From: Mesorhizobium loti
GTDB lineage: Bacteria > Pseudomonadota > Alphaproteobacteria > Rhizobiales > Rhizobiaceae
Reading direction: 5' to 3'
Assembly: GCA_002356515.1 (NCBI GenBank)
Contig: AP017605.1
Coordinates: 5,627,020-5,691,019 of the forward strand
DNA: 64,000 bases
Part shown: one piece after another, positions 20,060 to 31,600 of the stretch
How the letters are laid out: each line of letters starts with the position of its first letter
How positions within the stretch are numbered: position 1 is the stretch's first letter
Position numbers and translations under genes: made by a program
Notes under the pieces: model-generated
Told to the model about the DNA's origin: nothing
The model's database searches: none
What the model saw: only the letters and a program-made list of their open reading frames with translations

Positions 20060-20590
20060 GACGGAGAGGCTGATGCGATCTCCGGCCCGGTAGCTCTCGC
20101 CGTAATTGATCAGGCTGGCACTGTTGGAAGGCGATGTAGGCCTGGAACTCGCCGATTGGGGGTCAGGAACTTGCGCATGTTCGGCTAGCCTGTGTCGAGA
20201 CTTTCCGCGTCGAGCTGCAGCTCGGCGATTTCGTCACAGATGCCATTTGATCCTGCGCAAGGTTGCAAGCAGGTCCTGTCCGGTCTGCTCGTCGTGGTTG
20301 TCGAGCCCTTGCACGAACTGGCGAAAAACCGTGATGCGCATGGTGATATGGAACCAGTCGAGGACATGCTCGCGCCGGTGCGATCATTTCCGCGAGCGAG
20401 CGGACTTCTTCCCCCCGTCGGTGATTAAGGTAATATCCTGATTGGCCCGGACGCCCTGCTTCTTGAGATGGTCGAGAATGCGCCGTTGCAGCTCGCGATC
20501 ATAGCCGTGGACGAAACCGATGTAGCGCGGAGCGCCGTCTTCAGGCAGCGAGCGGCCTACGATCAGCTCGAATTTTCTTCCGGTCGTCAC
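20060..20590 (-). pseudogene. ISKra4-like transposase remnant
   Basis: On the minus strand, translated pieces include TGRKFELIVGRSLPEDGAPRY, GFVHGYDRELQRRILDHLKKQGV and an LDWFHI(T)MRIT-like segment, typical of ISKra4-family transposases as I remember them. The pieces are in several frames and the 5' part runs directly into ISL3-type sequence at about 20600. No function is possible. Confidence 0.6.
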
Positions 20591-20599
20591 GGTGGCGGA

Positions 20600-21538
20600 T
20601 GTACTCGGGAACCGGGCAGGTTCATCCAGTCGCGCGGGCTGCCGTACATTGCGCGCTTGAGGGTCTTGAGGCGGTTGATCTGACCTTCGGCCTGTCCGTT
20701 GCTCCAGGGCAGCTCGATGGCGTTGTTGTCGGAATGATGTCGGAGTCGATTGCATCGTCGATCTAGGGGGCCAGTGTTTCCGACCTCCTGCTCCGAAGGA
20801 TACCGTTGAAGCGCATTGCCAAGGCGTCGCATCTCGGCGAATGCGTCAGATCCCTGCTTCAGGGCATCGACTTTCCTTGCTTGTCGAGGCGTCAGCAGGC
20901 CTCTTGGCTTTATGTACAGCGCCGCGGCAACAACTGGCGAAATCGCGTGGCCGGTATCCGGATCTCGAACGGGTCCCGAGCTGATCGCCATCGAAGGAAC
21001 ATCATCGGCGCGCACTCTTTCGGCCCGCCGCCAAGCTCCCAGCAGTCGCTCCAGATTGGAGAAGCTGCCGGTGTAGCCGCGCTGCTTGACATCATGAAAA
21101 AGATGCCGTCCGCAGCGGTTCCCTTACTTCCAGCATTGGGCAAGGAACGTTTCAAAGCACCATGGTGATGTGGGGTTCAATGCTGCTCGCCGCCTATCTG
21201 GTAGGATAGACCCTCCTGGCGTAAGGACTATGCGCGAGACGGGCACGCCGGCGATGTGTCGCAGCGTCGACAATAGCGTCCTCGGACAGGATGGGTCTTC
21301 CTGAAGCACGTCCACTAAGGCTCATCTGTTCCTCGATTGCCGTACGAAGATTCTGGACCAGATGAAACCGGTCGGCCACCTGGTGAGCCTGCGGTGCGCC
21401 TTCACGGACGGCCTGCGCATACAGGCGGCAGCGGTCTCGGCTGACGACCTCGACGGAGGGATGATTCCGCAGCCACCTGGCTGCGCTATCGACACTCCGA
21501 TCATGGCCTAATCGGCCCCAAGCTGCGATTTTGGCCAA
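20600..21538 (-). pseudogene. ISL3-family transposase remnant
   Basis: The 5' piece (21538-21194) reads GHDRSVDSAARWLRNHPSVE, then VVSRDRCRLYAQAVREGAPQ, then ADRFHLVQNLR, a typical ISL3 catalytic region. The 3' piece (21015-20600) gives ISPVVAAALYIKPRGLLTP and the WSNGQAEGQINRLKTLKRAMYG end. Frame breaks lie between and within the pieces. The 3' end is fused to an ISKra4 remnant, which shows that one element was inserted in or deleted against the other. Confidence 0.7.
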
Positions 21539-21618
21539 GTTGTGGAACGTTGCCGGAACGGATTGACCGGTATGGCGTCGGCGCTTGAGAATTCACTCTT
21601 GGAAGAGGGAGTGGATGT

Positions 21619-24475
21619 ATGGGTTTGCGCGTTTCGCTCGAGGTGTTGACCGGGGCGTGGAGCCTCTCTTTTGCCGACATCGACTTTTTGAAGGTCAAGG
21701 CGGCCGGGTCGAGGCTTGGACTGGCGGTTCAACTGAAGTTCTTCGCCGCGAACGGATATTTCACCACCGCGGCGGCTGAGGCCCCCGATGACGCGGTTTC
21801 GTATCTGGCCGAGCAGCTTGGCGTCAGCAAGGCAGATCTCTGCCGGTATGATTTTTCGGGGCGTTCAGGGCGGCGCCATTGCGCCGAGATTTAGCGCCAT
21901 CTTGGTTTCCGCCGGATGAAGCGGGCGGATCGAGCCGCACTTGCGAGCCGGATAGCGACGGAGCTTTGCCCTGGCGGAGCATCGGTCGCAGCGATGATGG
22001 AGGCTGTTTTTCTGTTGTGCCGGGATCGCAAGATTTTCGGTCCGTCGCGCAAGGAGATGGAGCGGATAGTGCGCTCCGAGCGGCAACGCTTTCTGGAATC
22101 CTTTCTTGGCGGTGTTGCGGATCGGCTTCGCCCGGAAACGGTCGCGCTGATGCAAACATCGCTGGCCGATCCAGATAGCCCGACCGGGTTCCATACGATC
22201 AAAGGACATGCGGGTGCAGCCACGCTGGACAACATGCTTGCCCTGGCTGATCGGCTTGCCTTCATCAAGAAGCTGGATTTACCGCGGGATCTTCTATCCG
22301 CTGCCGGCAAGACCTGGATCGATCAGATCGTTCGGCGGGTCGGCGCCGAAAAAGCGTCGGAGATGCGCCGCCACGCCCCGAGGCGGCAACTGGGGCCTCC
22401 ATACCGTTTTCCTGATGATGCGGGAAACACAGATCATCGACGGCATGATCGACCTGCTGGTGGAGACCATCCACAAGATCGGGGTGCGTTCGAAGCGCAA
22501 GGTGGTGGGCGGCATCGCGCGTGACATCGAGAAGGTTTACGGCAAGGAGCGGCTGCTGGTCGATATCGCGGGTGCCGCGATCGAGGCGCCGGGTGGCCGG
22601 GTCTGCGATGTGATCTTTCCGGTAGCGGGCAAGGAGAAGCTTGCGGCGATCGTCAAGGAGCATCGGGCGAAGGGCACGCTCGAACGGCGCATCTACCAGG
22701 TTATGCGTGGATCCTATGCCGGTCACTATCGAAGAATCCTGCCGAAGCTTCTTTCGGTTCTGGAGTTTCGTTCGAACAATGCCGTGCATCGGCCCGTGCT
22801 TGGGGCGTTGGACTGGATCAGGCGGGCCTTCGAAACCGGTTGCCGCGTGGTGCCGCGGAACGGGGTGCCGATCGAAGGCGTCATTCCGCCGAAATGCCGC
22901 GGCGCGATCATCGGCAAGGACGGACGCATCAACCGGATCAGCTATGAACTGTGCGTGCTCAGTCAGTTGCGCAACCGCATCCGGGCCAAGGAAATCTGGG
23001 TGGTCGGGGCGGACCACTATCGCAATCCGGACGACGATCTGCCCAAGGATTTCGAGAGCCGACGGGCGGCCTACTACAACGCGCTCAACCTGACGTCGGA
23101 TGCGCGAGCTTTCACGCGCAAAATCCAGGCCGAGCTTGAGCGGGAATTGCGGCTGCTGAATGCCGAACTCCCCCGCAACGACAAGGCACGCATTCTCTGG
23201 CGCGGCGAGAACCGCATCTCGATCACGCCGTTCCAGCCGCTGCCGGAACCGCAAGGCCTACGATCGGTCAAGGCCGAGATCGGCCGGCGTTGGCCGATGA
23301 CGGAACTGCTGGATGTGTTGAAGGAGACGGCGCTCGACACCGGCTTTCTGGACGCCTTTGAAACGTCGGCTTCCCGTGTGGCGCTTTCGCGCGGTGCGCT
23401 CGACCGGCGTCTGATCCTGTGTCTTTACGGGCTGGGCACGAATGCCGGCCTGAAGCGCGTGGCGGCCGGATGCCCGGATGTCAGCTACGAGGAACTGCTT
23501 CATGTTGGCCGGCGCTTCATCCATCGGGATGCGCTGGAGGCGGCCTGCGGACGTGTTGCCAATGCGACGCTGGCAATCCGCAACACCGCCATCTGGGGCG
23601 AAGCCGGCACGGCTTGTGCCTCGGATTCCAAGAAATTCGGCGCCTGGGACGGCAACCTTATGACCGAATGGCATGTCAGCTATGGCGGTCGCGGCGTGAT
23701 GATCTACTGGCACGTCGAAAAGGGTTCAACCTGCGTCTTCTCGCAACTCAAGCGGTGCTCGTCCTCGGAAGTTGCTTCGATGATCAAGGGCGTGCTTCGG
23801 CATTGCACCGACATGGAGATCCAGCGGCAGTATGTCGACAGCCACGGCCAGAGCTCGATCGGCTTTGCCTTCTGCCATCTGCTCGGGTTTGAACTGGCGC
23901 CACGCCTTAAGGCGATCGCCCGGCAGACGCTGGCGCTGCCGCATCCAGGCCTGCGCGCTTGCCCAATCTGCTTCCCATTCTTTCCAGCGTCATCAACTGG
24001 GAGGAGATCGAGCAGAATGCACAGCGGGTTAGCCGATCCCGAAGCGATCCTGCGCCGCTTCGCCCGCGCCGAGGTGATGCACCCGACCTATAAGGCACTC
24101 GCCGAACTCGGCCGGGCGATCAAGACGATCTTCCTTTGCCGGTATTTGCGCCACGAGAAATTCCGCCGCGAAATCCACGAAGGCCTGAATGTGATCGAGA
24201 ACTGGAACAGCGCCAACAGCTTCGTCTTCTTCGGCAAGGGTGGCGAGATCGCCTCGAACCGGCTCGATGAGCAGGAGATATCGGTGCTGGCCCTGCATCT
24301 GCTGCAGGCGTCGCTTGTCTATGTGAACACGCGCATGATGCAGTCGGTGTTGAGCGAGCCGAAATGGTCGGCGCGGCTAACGCCGGAGGATTATCGCGGC
24401 CTGACGCCGCTGATACGGGCACGTCAATCCTTATGGCCGCTTCAACCTCGACCTGAACAGCAGGATCGATTTTGA
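21619..24475 (+). pseudogene. tnpA: Tn3-family transposase, several frameshifts
   Basis: A Tn3-family transposase of near full length (about 950 codons) is spread over at least four frames. The N-terminal domain (FADIDFLKVKAAGSRLGLAV) is at 21680-21880, followed by AALASRIATELCPGGASVAA from 21940. The catalytic domain runs from about 22400 ([17 protein letters not shown]) with a DDE-like set in [21 protein letters not shown] and [14 protein letters not shown] shift at about 23950-24030 breaks the [18 protein letters not shown] segment, and another at about 24418 changes the C-terminal [19 protein letters not shown] lost N-terminus is also likely. The protein cannot be made as one chain. Confidence 0.8.
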
Positions 24476-24516
24476 GCAGAAACAAGCGGCGTGAAGCATC
24501 GAAGGGAATGGTAGAA

Positions 24517-25412
24517 ATGCCTGTATCGAAGAAGCCCCGAAAGAAGGCAGTGGCGAAATCCAAGAAGCCGGAAAATGACAATGCTCTGCCTCCGATGCCG
24601 GACCGGCGCGGCATGGAGGGGTTCATGGCAGGTCTTTTCGGCGGAGGGCGTGGGAGCGACCCGACGGACGCTGCGCAAGACATCATGTATGAGGCTTGGG
24701 AAGCAACCAGTCGCAGCAAGCGTATTACGCTGGCCCGGAAAGCGCTTAAAGTCTCGCCGTTGTGCGCCGACGCCTATGTGCTGTTGGCCGAAGAAGAGGC
24801 GGGGTCTGTCGAGGAAGTGCTGGACTATTACCAGAAGGGCGTCGCGGCGGGTGAAGAGGCGCTGGGCCCTGACGGGTTTGAGGAATATGCCGGTCGCTTC
24901 TGGGGTTTTCTCGAGACGCGCCCCTACATGCGGGCGCGGGCAGGTCTTGCCGCGGTACTCTGGCGGCTTGGTCAGCACCAGGAGGCCATCGACCATTATC
25001 AGTCAATGCTCAAGCTCAATCCGAATGACAATCAGGGCATCCGCTACGTGCTGGCCGGGCATTTGCTGGCGCGCGACGATATCAAGGCCCTGAGGAAGCT
25101 TCTCAAACAGCACGAAGACGATGGCGCTGCTGCATGGCTCTACACGCGGGCACTTCTTGCCTTTCGTGAAAACGATCCGGGCGCCGGCAAGCTTGCCGAG
25201 GAGGCCTGGCTCGCGCACAGCCATGTGCCTGGCGTCCTTTCCGGCAAGCAGCCTTTGGTTGCTTCCATCGACGGCTATATCACTTTGGGGGGGAGGATGA
25301 GGCAGCTGACTACGTCGACGAAAACGGCCAGGCCTGGCAGGCCACGCCCGGTGCAGTCGCGTGGCTGGCGGAGGTTACCAGAAAGCTGAAACCACGACGA
25401 CGGCGTAACTGA
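24517..25412 (+). pseudogene. TPR protein of the Tn3-family transposon, frameshifted at a G7 run
   Basis: A lysine-rich N-terminus (MPVSKKPRKKAVAKSKKPEN) is followed by tetratricopeptide-like helices (KRITLARKALKVSPLCADAY, RARAGLAAVLWRLGQHQEAI, NPNDNQGIRYVLAGHLLARD). The gene type rides in some Tn3-family transposons; its role in transposition is not known to me. A run of seven G at 25287-25293 puts the last 40 residues out of frame. Read after the run in the alternative frame, the natural-looking end GGEDEAADYVDENGQAWQAT continues to a stop at 25412. The error could be real or a sequencing artefact. Confidence 0.65.
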
Positions 25413-25551
25413 CCACCGGAACCGATGGGCGTGTTCTAATTTGGGTATACCCGGCCTGAACACCCCCCATGAACACGTCGCAACCGGAAAGCCTGTATAT
25501 TTTGGGCTCAATCTTCGTTAATGAACAGAGCATCGCGCCGGCACACCCAAA
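25413..25551 (+). other. Putative resolution (res) region before the serine recombinase
   Basis: This is 139 bp between the TPR gene and the serine recombinase, the usual place for a res site of Tn3-type elements. ATGAACA occurs at 25469 and 25521, and again at the recombinase start codon (25552). I cannot define dyad subsites, so the call rests mainly on position. Confidence 0.3.
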
Positions 25552-26109
25552 ATGAACAGTTGCATGACCTGCATCGGATACGCCCGCACCTCCACCACTG
25601 ACCAGAACCTCGCCGCGCAGATCGTCGCGCTCAAGGCCGCCGGCTGCGAGGTCATTCGCGAGGAGCAGAAGAGCGGCTCTACCCTGGAAGGCCGTCCGCA
25701 ACTCAACACCATTCTCGACTTCATTCATGCTGGCGAGACGCTTGTCGTCACCCGGATTGACCGCCTGGCCAGATCGCTGCGCGACCTGCAGATGATCGTG
25801 GACAAGCTCAAGACGAAGGGCGCGCATCTCTCCGCGACAGAACAACCTGTCGATACGTCGACCGCCGCCGGTAAGGCCTTCTTTGACATGCTTGGTGTCT
25901 CTGCCGAGTTCGAGACCAATCTGCGGCGCGAGCGCCAGGCGGAGGGAATCGCTGCCGCCAAGAAGCGCGGCACATACAAGGGCCGGCCGCCGAAAATCGA
26001 CCGCGACACGATCCAGCAAAGGCTTAAACAGGGTCAGGGCCCAACACAAATCGCCCGCGATCTCGGCGTCTCACGCGGTACTGTCTATCAGGTGAGGAAG
26101 GGCAAATGA
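25552..26109 (+). CDS. tnpR: Serine recombinase (resolvase/invertase family)
   Basis: This is a 185-residue recombinase with the complete family layout. The catalytic serine motif IGYARTSTTDQNL is near residue 10. VVTRIDRLARSLRDL and the E-rich FETNLRRERQAEGI segment carry the active-site arginines. The C-terminus has a helix-turn-helix (GPTQIARDLGVSRGTVYQVR). It cuts and religates DNA at a res site to resolve cointegrates of the Tn3-type transposon. The frame is intact, unlike the adjacent transposase. It overlaps the following gene by 4 bp (ATGA). ATG 25564 is an alternative start. Confidence 0.9.
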   Translation: MNSCMTCIGYARTSTTDQNLAAQIVALKAAGCEVIREEQKSGSTLEGRPQLNTILDFIHAGETLVVTRIDRLARSLRDLQMIVDKLKTKGAHLSATEQPVDTSTAAGKAFFDMLGVSAEFETNLRRERQAEGIAAAKKRGTYKGRPPKIDRDTIQQRLKQGQGPTQIARDLGVSRGTVYQVRKGK

Positions 26110-27032
26110 CGAAGGGCAGGCTCATAACCCGTCTGACGCCAGCGACATGCGAAGAGATCCAGACCCGCATGCTCGAAGTCTGCCAGAAGATCGCTGAGGA
26201 CCACGGCCTGGTCATCGAGGGCGCCGGATGGCGCGGCACGGATACCGGCTTCTTCTTCGAGCCCGTTTTCCGCGTCAGCATTCCCGCTTCCGACGGCACC
26301 GCATTCAATCTCGAAAAAGACAGGTTCGAGTTCTTGGCAGAGCACTTCGGATTGGCCCCTTCGGACTTCGGACGCGAGTTCCGCACCGGAAGCGAGCGAT
26401 TCCGGATCACCGGCATCGATCCAAAGCGGCCACGCTACCCGATCTCCGCTGAGCGAATTCCCGACCGCAGAGGGTTCAAATTTGCCGCCGAAAACGTCGA
26501 GCAGATGCAAGCTCCCACCCCGTCGTTGTCCGCGCCGCAGCGCGGCGCACAGCCCAGCTCGTCGCAGGAGCTTCCCGCAACCCCAGCTACGCCGAGCTCG
26601 GGAGCTTGGGATGGGGACAGGCTTAGGGAGCAGACACAACAACCCGAGTCATCATCGTCAGCCGACGCTGCGGCGTCAAACATGTACGACCGCCTTGACC
26701 CAGTGCTTGATCCGAATGCGCTCACAGTGGCTAAGTTGCGCAGCGATGCGCAATCTGTGCTGGCGCCTGGCGTTGCTAGACCGCCTTCGTTCGTTGGGCC
26801 AGCAGGCCCCCCCGACCTACAGGACATCGGACCTATCGTCGGCAAGGGCTGGCGCCACGGCTCCCAACCGGCCTCGAAGATCCTGATCGAGGAACTGGGT
26901 AAGATCAATCTGCTGCCGAACCAGTTCGGCCCAGCCCAGTTCGCGATCAACAGAGAGCACTACTCCGCCACGTTGGGTCGGGAGGGCGCAGGGACGTTCG
27001 CCTCATCCATCATGCTCGCTCCGGGCAGATAA
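26106..27032 (+). CDS. Chimeric ORF: transposon accessory protein fused to an effector fragment
   Basis: This is a 308-residue open frame in two parts. Residues 1 to about 135 (starting MTKGRLITRLTPATCEEIQT) look like a small accessory protein found after Tn3-type recombinase genes. It overlaps the recombinase by 4 bp, so translation is coupled. From about residue 140 the composition changes to Ser/Pro/Gln-rich, and the remainder (LVARPPSFVGPAGPP-like, then GWRHGSQPAS, LLPNQFGPAQFAINREHYSA) resembles the middle of a C48-type effector, whose protease domain follows in other frames at 27122-27819. I infer that the transposon inserted in, or recombined with, an effector gene and replaced its secretion signal. 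Confidence 0.6.
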   Translation: MTKGRLITRLTPATCEEIQTRMLEVCQKIAEDHGLVIEGAGWRGTDTGFFFEPVFRVSIPASDGTAFNLEKDRFEFLAEHFGLAPSDFGREFRTGSERFRITGIDPKRPRYPISAERIPDRRGFKFAAENVEQMQAPTPSLSAPQRGAQPSSSQELPATPATPSSGAWDGDRLREQTQQPESSSSADAAASNMYDRLDPVLDPNALTVAKLRSDAQSVLAPGVARPPSFVGPAGPPDLQDIGPIVGKGWRHGSQPASKILIEELGKINLLPNQFGPAQFAINREHYSATLGREGAGTFASSIMLAPGR

Positions 27033-27819
27033 ATGAAGCTGGTCCGTCACGTCAGCCGCCGCGTCTGGAGGCCGGAGCACAGGTACCTGCCGGCTGGAGC
27101 ACCGCGAGTGTTGGCTATCCGGTGCCATCCACCCCGAAGCTGCATGCTCATTATGCGCCCGCGCTTCCGAGCACATTCTCCGCTGATCAGATCGGGGCGT
27201 TGAAAGTCTCGTCCTCCGACCCGAGCGGGCGGACGCTCGGCGCCAGGGAATTCCTGGGCGATCAGCACATCCAAAGGGATTACGAGCTCCTGGGAGAGCA
27301 GTTGCAGGCGCGCGATCCAAATCTCGCTGCTCGGACGCGGCTTGTCGATCCCCTCATAGCCCATTATCATCTGCGCCTGGGCGAAGTGAGCGAGGCGCAG
27401 CGCGCATTTCGGCGCATCGTCCAAGATCCCAATCGTAATGACACCGCCACTTCCTGTTTCTGCCAGTGAGTGATGCTAGCCGTGCCGATCGTATGGCCCG
27501 CGGCACCCATTGGTCGCTGCTGCTCGTTGATCGCCGCAACCGGCAAAGCCCGGTTGCCTATCACTACGACTCCTACGAGGGAGGCAACGACCGCCAAGCT
27601 GCGATGCTCGCAACGCGGTTGGGCGCCAACCTGCAACAAGCGAGCATACGTCAGCAGGAGAACAAATTTGATTGTGGCGTTTTCGTCGTGGACGGCACCC
27701 GGGCCCTTATTGAACGATTGGTGAAGACGGACGGGCAACACATAGCAGATCTCAACGACCTCGTCCCCGATCGCCGGGATTTGCAAGGCCGACTCAGAAA
27801 TTTTCCTGGCCGCGGTTGA
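27033..27819 (+). pseudogene. C48-type effector protease domain, frameshifted
   Basis: This is the rest of the second C48 effector. From about 27122 one frame encodes FLGDQHIQRDYELLGEQLQA and LAARTRLVDP, closely similar to the 14899-20022 effector. It stops at 27469. The protease core continues in another frame from about 27440: FLFLPVSDA, GTHWSLLLVDRR, AYHYDSY and FDCGVFVVDGT, with His, Asp, Gln and Cys all present, to a stop at 27819. Frame breaks at about 27030-27060 and 27435-27450 separate it from the upstream part. Catalytic residues are intact, so the decay is probably recent, but no single product can be made. Confidence 0.75.
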
Positions 27820-27829
27820 CGGCGACCAG

Positions 27830-28070
27830 AGCAGCTCTCGCGATCAGCGCTTGTCGCGGCGAGGCGGTCGCTCGCAAGCAGGGCCAGCCATCTGGCTCGA
27901 AGCTCGACCCGCACGAACGCTTCATTCTTGGCCTGATTGAGGAGACGCCGGACATCACGCTTGCCGAGATCGCCGAGAGACTGGCGTCCGGGCACGGCGT
28001 GCGGGTTGTTCCTTCAACGGTGTGGATGTTCCTCGACAAGCGCGGCGTCACGTTCAAGACGTATGCCCGC
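27830..28070 (+). pseudogene. IS630-family transposase, N-terminal remnant
   Basis: About 80 residues match the IS630 N-terminal helix-turn-helix region: GEAVARKQGQPSGSKLDPHE, FILGLIEETPDITLAEIAERL and VVPSTVWMFLDKRGVTFK. The DDE catalytic domain is missing and the coding character ends at about 28070. It lies immediately behind the broken effector gene. Confidence 0.65.
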
Positions 28071-28509
28071 CCGTCGGCAAGAGGTTTATTTCTGATGGCG
28101 GCTGGTCTGCATCAACGTATACGGCGTGTCGGCTGAGGGCCTGGGCCGGTAGCGCGACGCCGTTGCTGCGGAAGAATATTCTACACCGGCGCCCTTCCGA
28201 GCGAGAATAGCTTCGCCATCACGAGAAGTCCCGGCGGTACCGCCAGCGGCAAGTTCACGCGCCACTGGCGGGCAATCGCAGCAAAAGCCTTAGCATCTGT
28301 CGCCTCACTCTTCAAAGCCAAGCGGCACGGCTCTGCCAACCTTCGTCTTTGCCTCGTCAGAGCATATTCATCGTCACGCATCATCAGCGTGGCTTCGCCG
28401 AGGCTTGTCCACAGCGATCTCGCTCACCGCCGCAGCTGGCCCGAGATAGGGGCAGCTCCCGGACGTCTGGCGGAATAGGTGAACGCAATGCGACTCCAGA
28501 TAGACCCAG
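28071..28509. other. About 440 bp without a recognisable gene
   Basis: No open frame with recognisable motifs. It separates the IS630 remnant from the tts box of the SKWP effector. Confidence 0.45.
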
Positions 28510-28527
28510 GTCAGAGTCACGTCAGGT
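28510..28527 (+). promoter_or_regulatory. tts box upstream of the SKWP effector
   Basis: GTCAGAGTCACGTCAGGT matches the tts core found before nopB (GTCAGCTTGTCGTCAGCT) at 13 of 18 positions, including the GTCAG and CGTCAG halves. It lies 122 bp before the preferred start codon of the SKWP effector, similar to the spacing at nopB and nopX. Confidence 0.6.
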
Positions 28528-28649
28528 GAAGGGGATATGTTCGATCCCAGAGCGCGCAGGTTGGGCAGATCCGCGCTTTGCGGGTTGTGGAGGGCGCCGT
28601 GTGCGCCACGCATTGTAATCGGCGCGCATTTCTCGCCTGGAGACGGATT

Positions 28650-31600
28650 ATGACGGGAGTTGACCGGCGTTTGAATGCGCCTAGCGGATCAGGCACGCAC
28701 CGGGCTGAATCGGATCATGGCGGTGGTCAAAAAGGCTCGACCTTCAGTTCTGTCGTTCAGGGCTTGCGCTCTGAAGATCGAGAGTTAGGGGCATCCTCAG
28801 CTGAAAGGCCACCTTCGGCCAGCGATGTCCGGCGCCGCACGTCCGGCGATCCCTCCGTCAATAGGTGTGACGGCCAGCCCGTTTTTCGCGACTTGCCGCA
28901 TCTGGGAGCGACAAATCGGCAAGAAAGTTCGTCGCGTTCCGGTGCAGAAGTCCGCAATGCCGATCAGTCCAGGAGTTCACAACAAAGTGGTCCTTCCTCG
29001 CGCAGGCAGCCCGTGTCGGGCCTGGATCGCAGACCAAAAAGGCGGCGCCTGGACGATGTCGCCGCGCAGAGCGTGCAAAGTGCAATCTCAGAAGAACAAT
29101 CTAACAACGCACTACACGCCATTTGTTTTGCCCGTGACATTGAGGGGTTCTCGCGTGCAGTGGTGGAGCATGACAGACGGCTGCAAGGGGCGGGCGACGA
29201 GGTCCATGCAGCCTTCCTGCAAAAGGCCGCCGCCCAGTTCAAAGCTCAATTTGTCACATGCTTCGAGGACAATATCCGCCGCGGGCAATCATGGGGCTAC
29301 GCCACCGCATGCAATACGGTGAGTCGTGAGGCTGGAGGTCAGGAAGGTGTGGAAGCTTGCAAGGCGATGGCAGCTCGGGTGTCGCAGCTTCCTAGTGCGT
29401 TAATGTGCGAAGTAGACCCCAAAGCCTTTTCGCTCTTTTCGGCATCGTTTGGTCGGCATCCGCAGTCGAGAACATGCCGAAATGGAACGATCAGAATCGC
29501 CGAATTTTGCCGCGATGAGGGCAGGACACTTGGCGTACTGCAAAGTCAAAGTCTGTCGTTGCTGGTGAACGGTTTCAGCAAGTGGCCGCAGCGGTCGGAA
29601 ACTCGTGACGGTACGGAAGCCGTCGCCAGTGAGGTCCGTCGTCGCGAGGACCGCCGTTTCGGGCTCTCTGATTTTAGGGAGCAGCACCTGGCTAATCTGG
29701 TGAACGGTTTCAGCAAGTGGCCGGAAAAGGAGTGGTCCCGCCAAGCCACCGGAACGATTGCCGGTGAAGTCCTTCGCCGCCGTAACCTCGGGCTCTCAAC
29801 TTTTAATCACCAGGACTTGGCCAACCTAGTGAACGGTTTCGGAAAGTGTGCCCAAGAGGAGGTCTGTTGCCAAGCCACAGTTGCGATCGCGGGCGAGGTC
29901 CTGCGCCGCGACCGCCGTGCCCGGCTCTCCGAATTCACCCACCAGGAACTGGCGAACCTGGTGCAAGGTTTCAGCAAATGGCCGGAAGAGCAGGCGTCCC
30001 GCGAAGCCGCCAGTGCGATGGCCGGTGAGGTCCTTGGTCGTGACCGGCGTGCCGGCGTCGCTGATCTTAATCCCCAGCACATGGCGACCCTTGTGAACGG
30101 TTTCAGTAAGTGGCCGATAGAGGAGCGGTGTCGCCAAGTCACCGGAGCGATTGCCGATGAGGTAGGTCGCCGCGCCGCCCGCGGCAGGTTCGGGCTCTCT
30201 GATTTTAATCATCAGGACTTAGCGAACCTGGTGCAAGGTTTCAGCAAATGGCCGGAAGGGGCGGTCTACCGCCAAGCCACAGCCAATATCGCCACAGAAG
30301 TCTCTCGCCGCGCCGGCGAGCAAGGGCTGTCTCATTTTACTCCGCAGGAGCTGGCTAACCTAGTGAACGGGTTCGGCAAATGCCCGGACGATGCCGACTA
30401 TCATCACGCCACAGTCGCGATCGCCAGTGAGGTCATCCGCCGCCGCGCCCAACTCTCTGCTTTCAGTCATCAGCACTTGGCAAACTTGGTGAACGGTTTC
30501 AGTAAGTGGCCACAACAGGCGGACTGTCGCGATGCAACACTGGCGATCGCCAGCGAGGTCTTTCAACGCGATGACCAGTTCTCTCATCTTACTCAGCAGG
30601 CACTTGCGACATTGGTGAACGGTTTTAGCAAGTGGCCGGAAGAGGCGGCGTCTCGCCAGGCAACAGTCGCCATCGCCGGGGAGGTCACCCGCCGCGCCGG
30701 GCGCGGCGAGTTCGGGCTCTCTGATTTCAATGACCAGGACCTGGCGAACCTGGTGAACGGATTCGGCAAGTGGCCGGAAGCGGCGTCGACTCAGCAAGCC
30801 ACAATCGCTATAGCCAGCGAGGTCCTTCGCCGAGGCACCCGACTCCGTGACTTTACTCACCAGCACCTAGCTAATCTGGTGAACGGTTTCAGCAAGTGGC
30901 CGGACGGGGCGGACTGTCGCGACGCCGCGATCGCCATCGCCGGTGAGGTCATTCGCCGCGGCGCCCGACTCTGTGAGTTTAGTCACCAGCACCTATCTAA
31001 TCTGGTGAACGGTTTCAGCAAGTGGCCGGTCGGGGAGGACTGTCGCAGAGCCGCGATCGCAATCGCCGGGGAAGCCCGTCAGCGCCAGCTCTCCGATTTC
31101 GCTCCGCAGGGAGTGGCGACCTTGATGAACGGCTTCACCAAGTGGCCGGAAGAGTCGGCGTGCCAGCAGTCCACGATGGACATCGCGCGCAGATTGGGTG
31201 CTCGAGAGCTACGATTCGGTGTGTTCACGACAGCTCAGCTAAGTATTCTCGCCAATGCTTTGTCGCGAATGATCATGAAGGCAGAAGACACTGGGGATAT
31301 TACGGACGCGGCTCTGCCGAAGGATCGCTTGCACAAGCTCGCTCATTACCTGCACTATGATGATGATCGCCTGGCGCAGGCTGACGTTCTAGACATCACA
31401 ACCGTTTTCAAGGCACTTGGTAAGGCTCGGCTGTCTGATGATCTCGGTTTGCTCGCACCGACAGGCTTGAACCGCCTCTCGGAATTGCGTCAAGCCCCTG
31501 ATTTTACGACCCACAACGATCTGGAAACCATGGCTAATCTGTGTGCATCTCTGCTGCCGCTGGCTCGCAGCCCACAGAGGCCGCTGCGCTCGCACCGCAC

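Noticed and set aside
22265..23254. A 329-codon minus-strand frame opposite the Tn3 transposase
   Set aside because: The plus strand shows clear transposase motifs over the same interval, so this is an antisense artefact.
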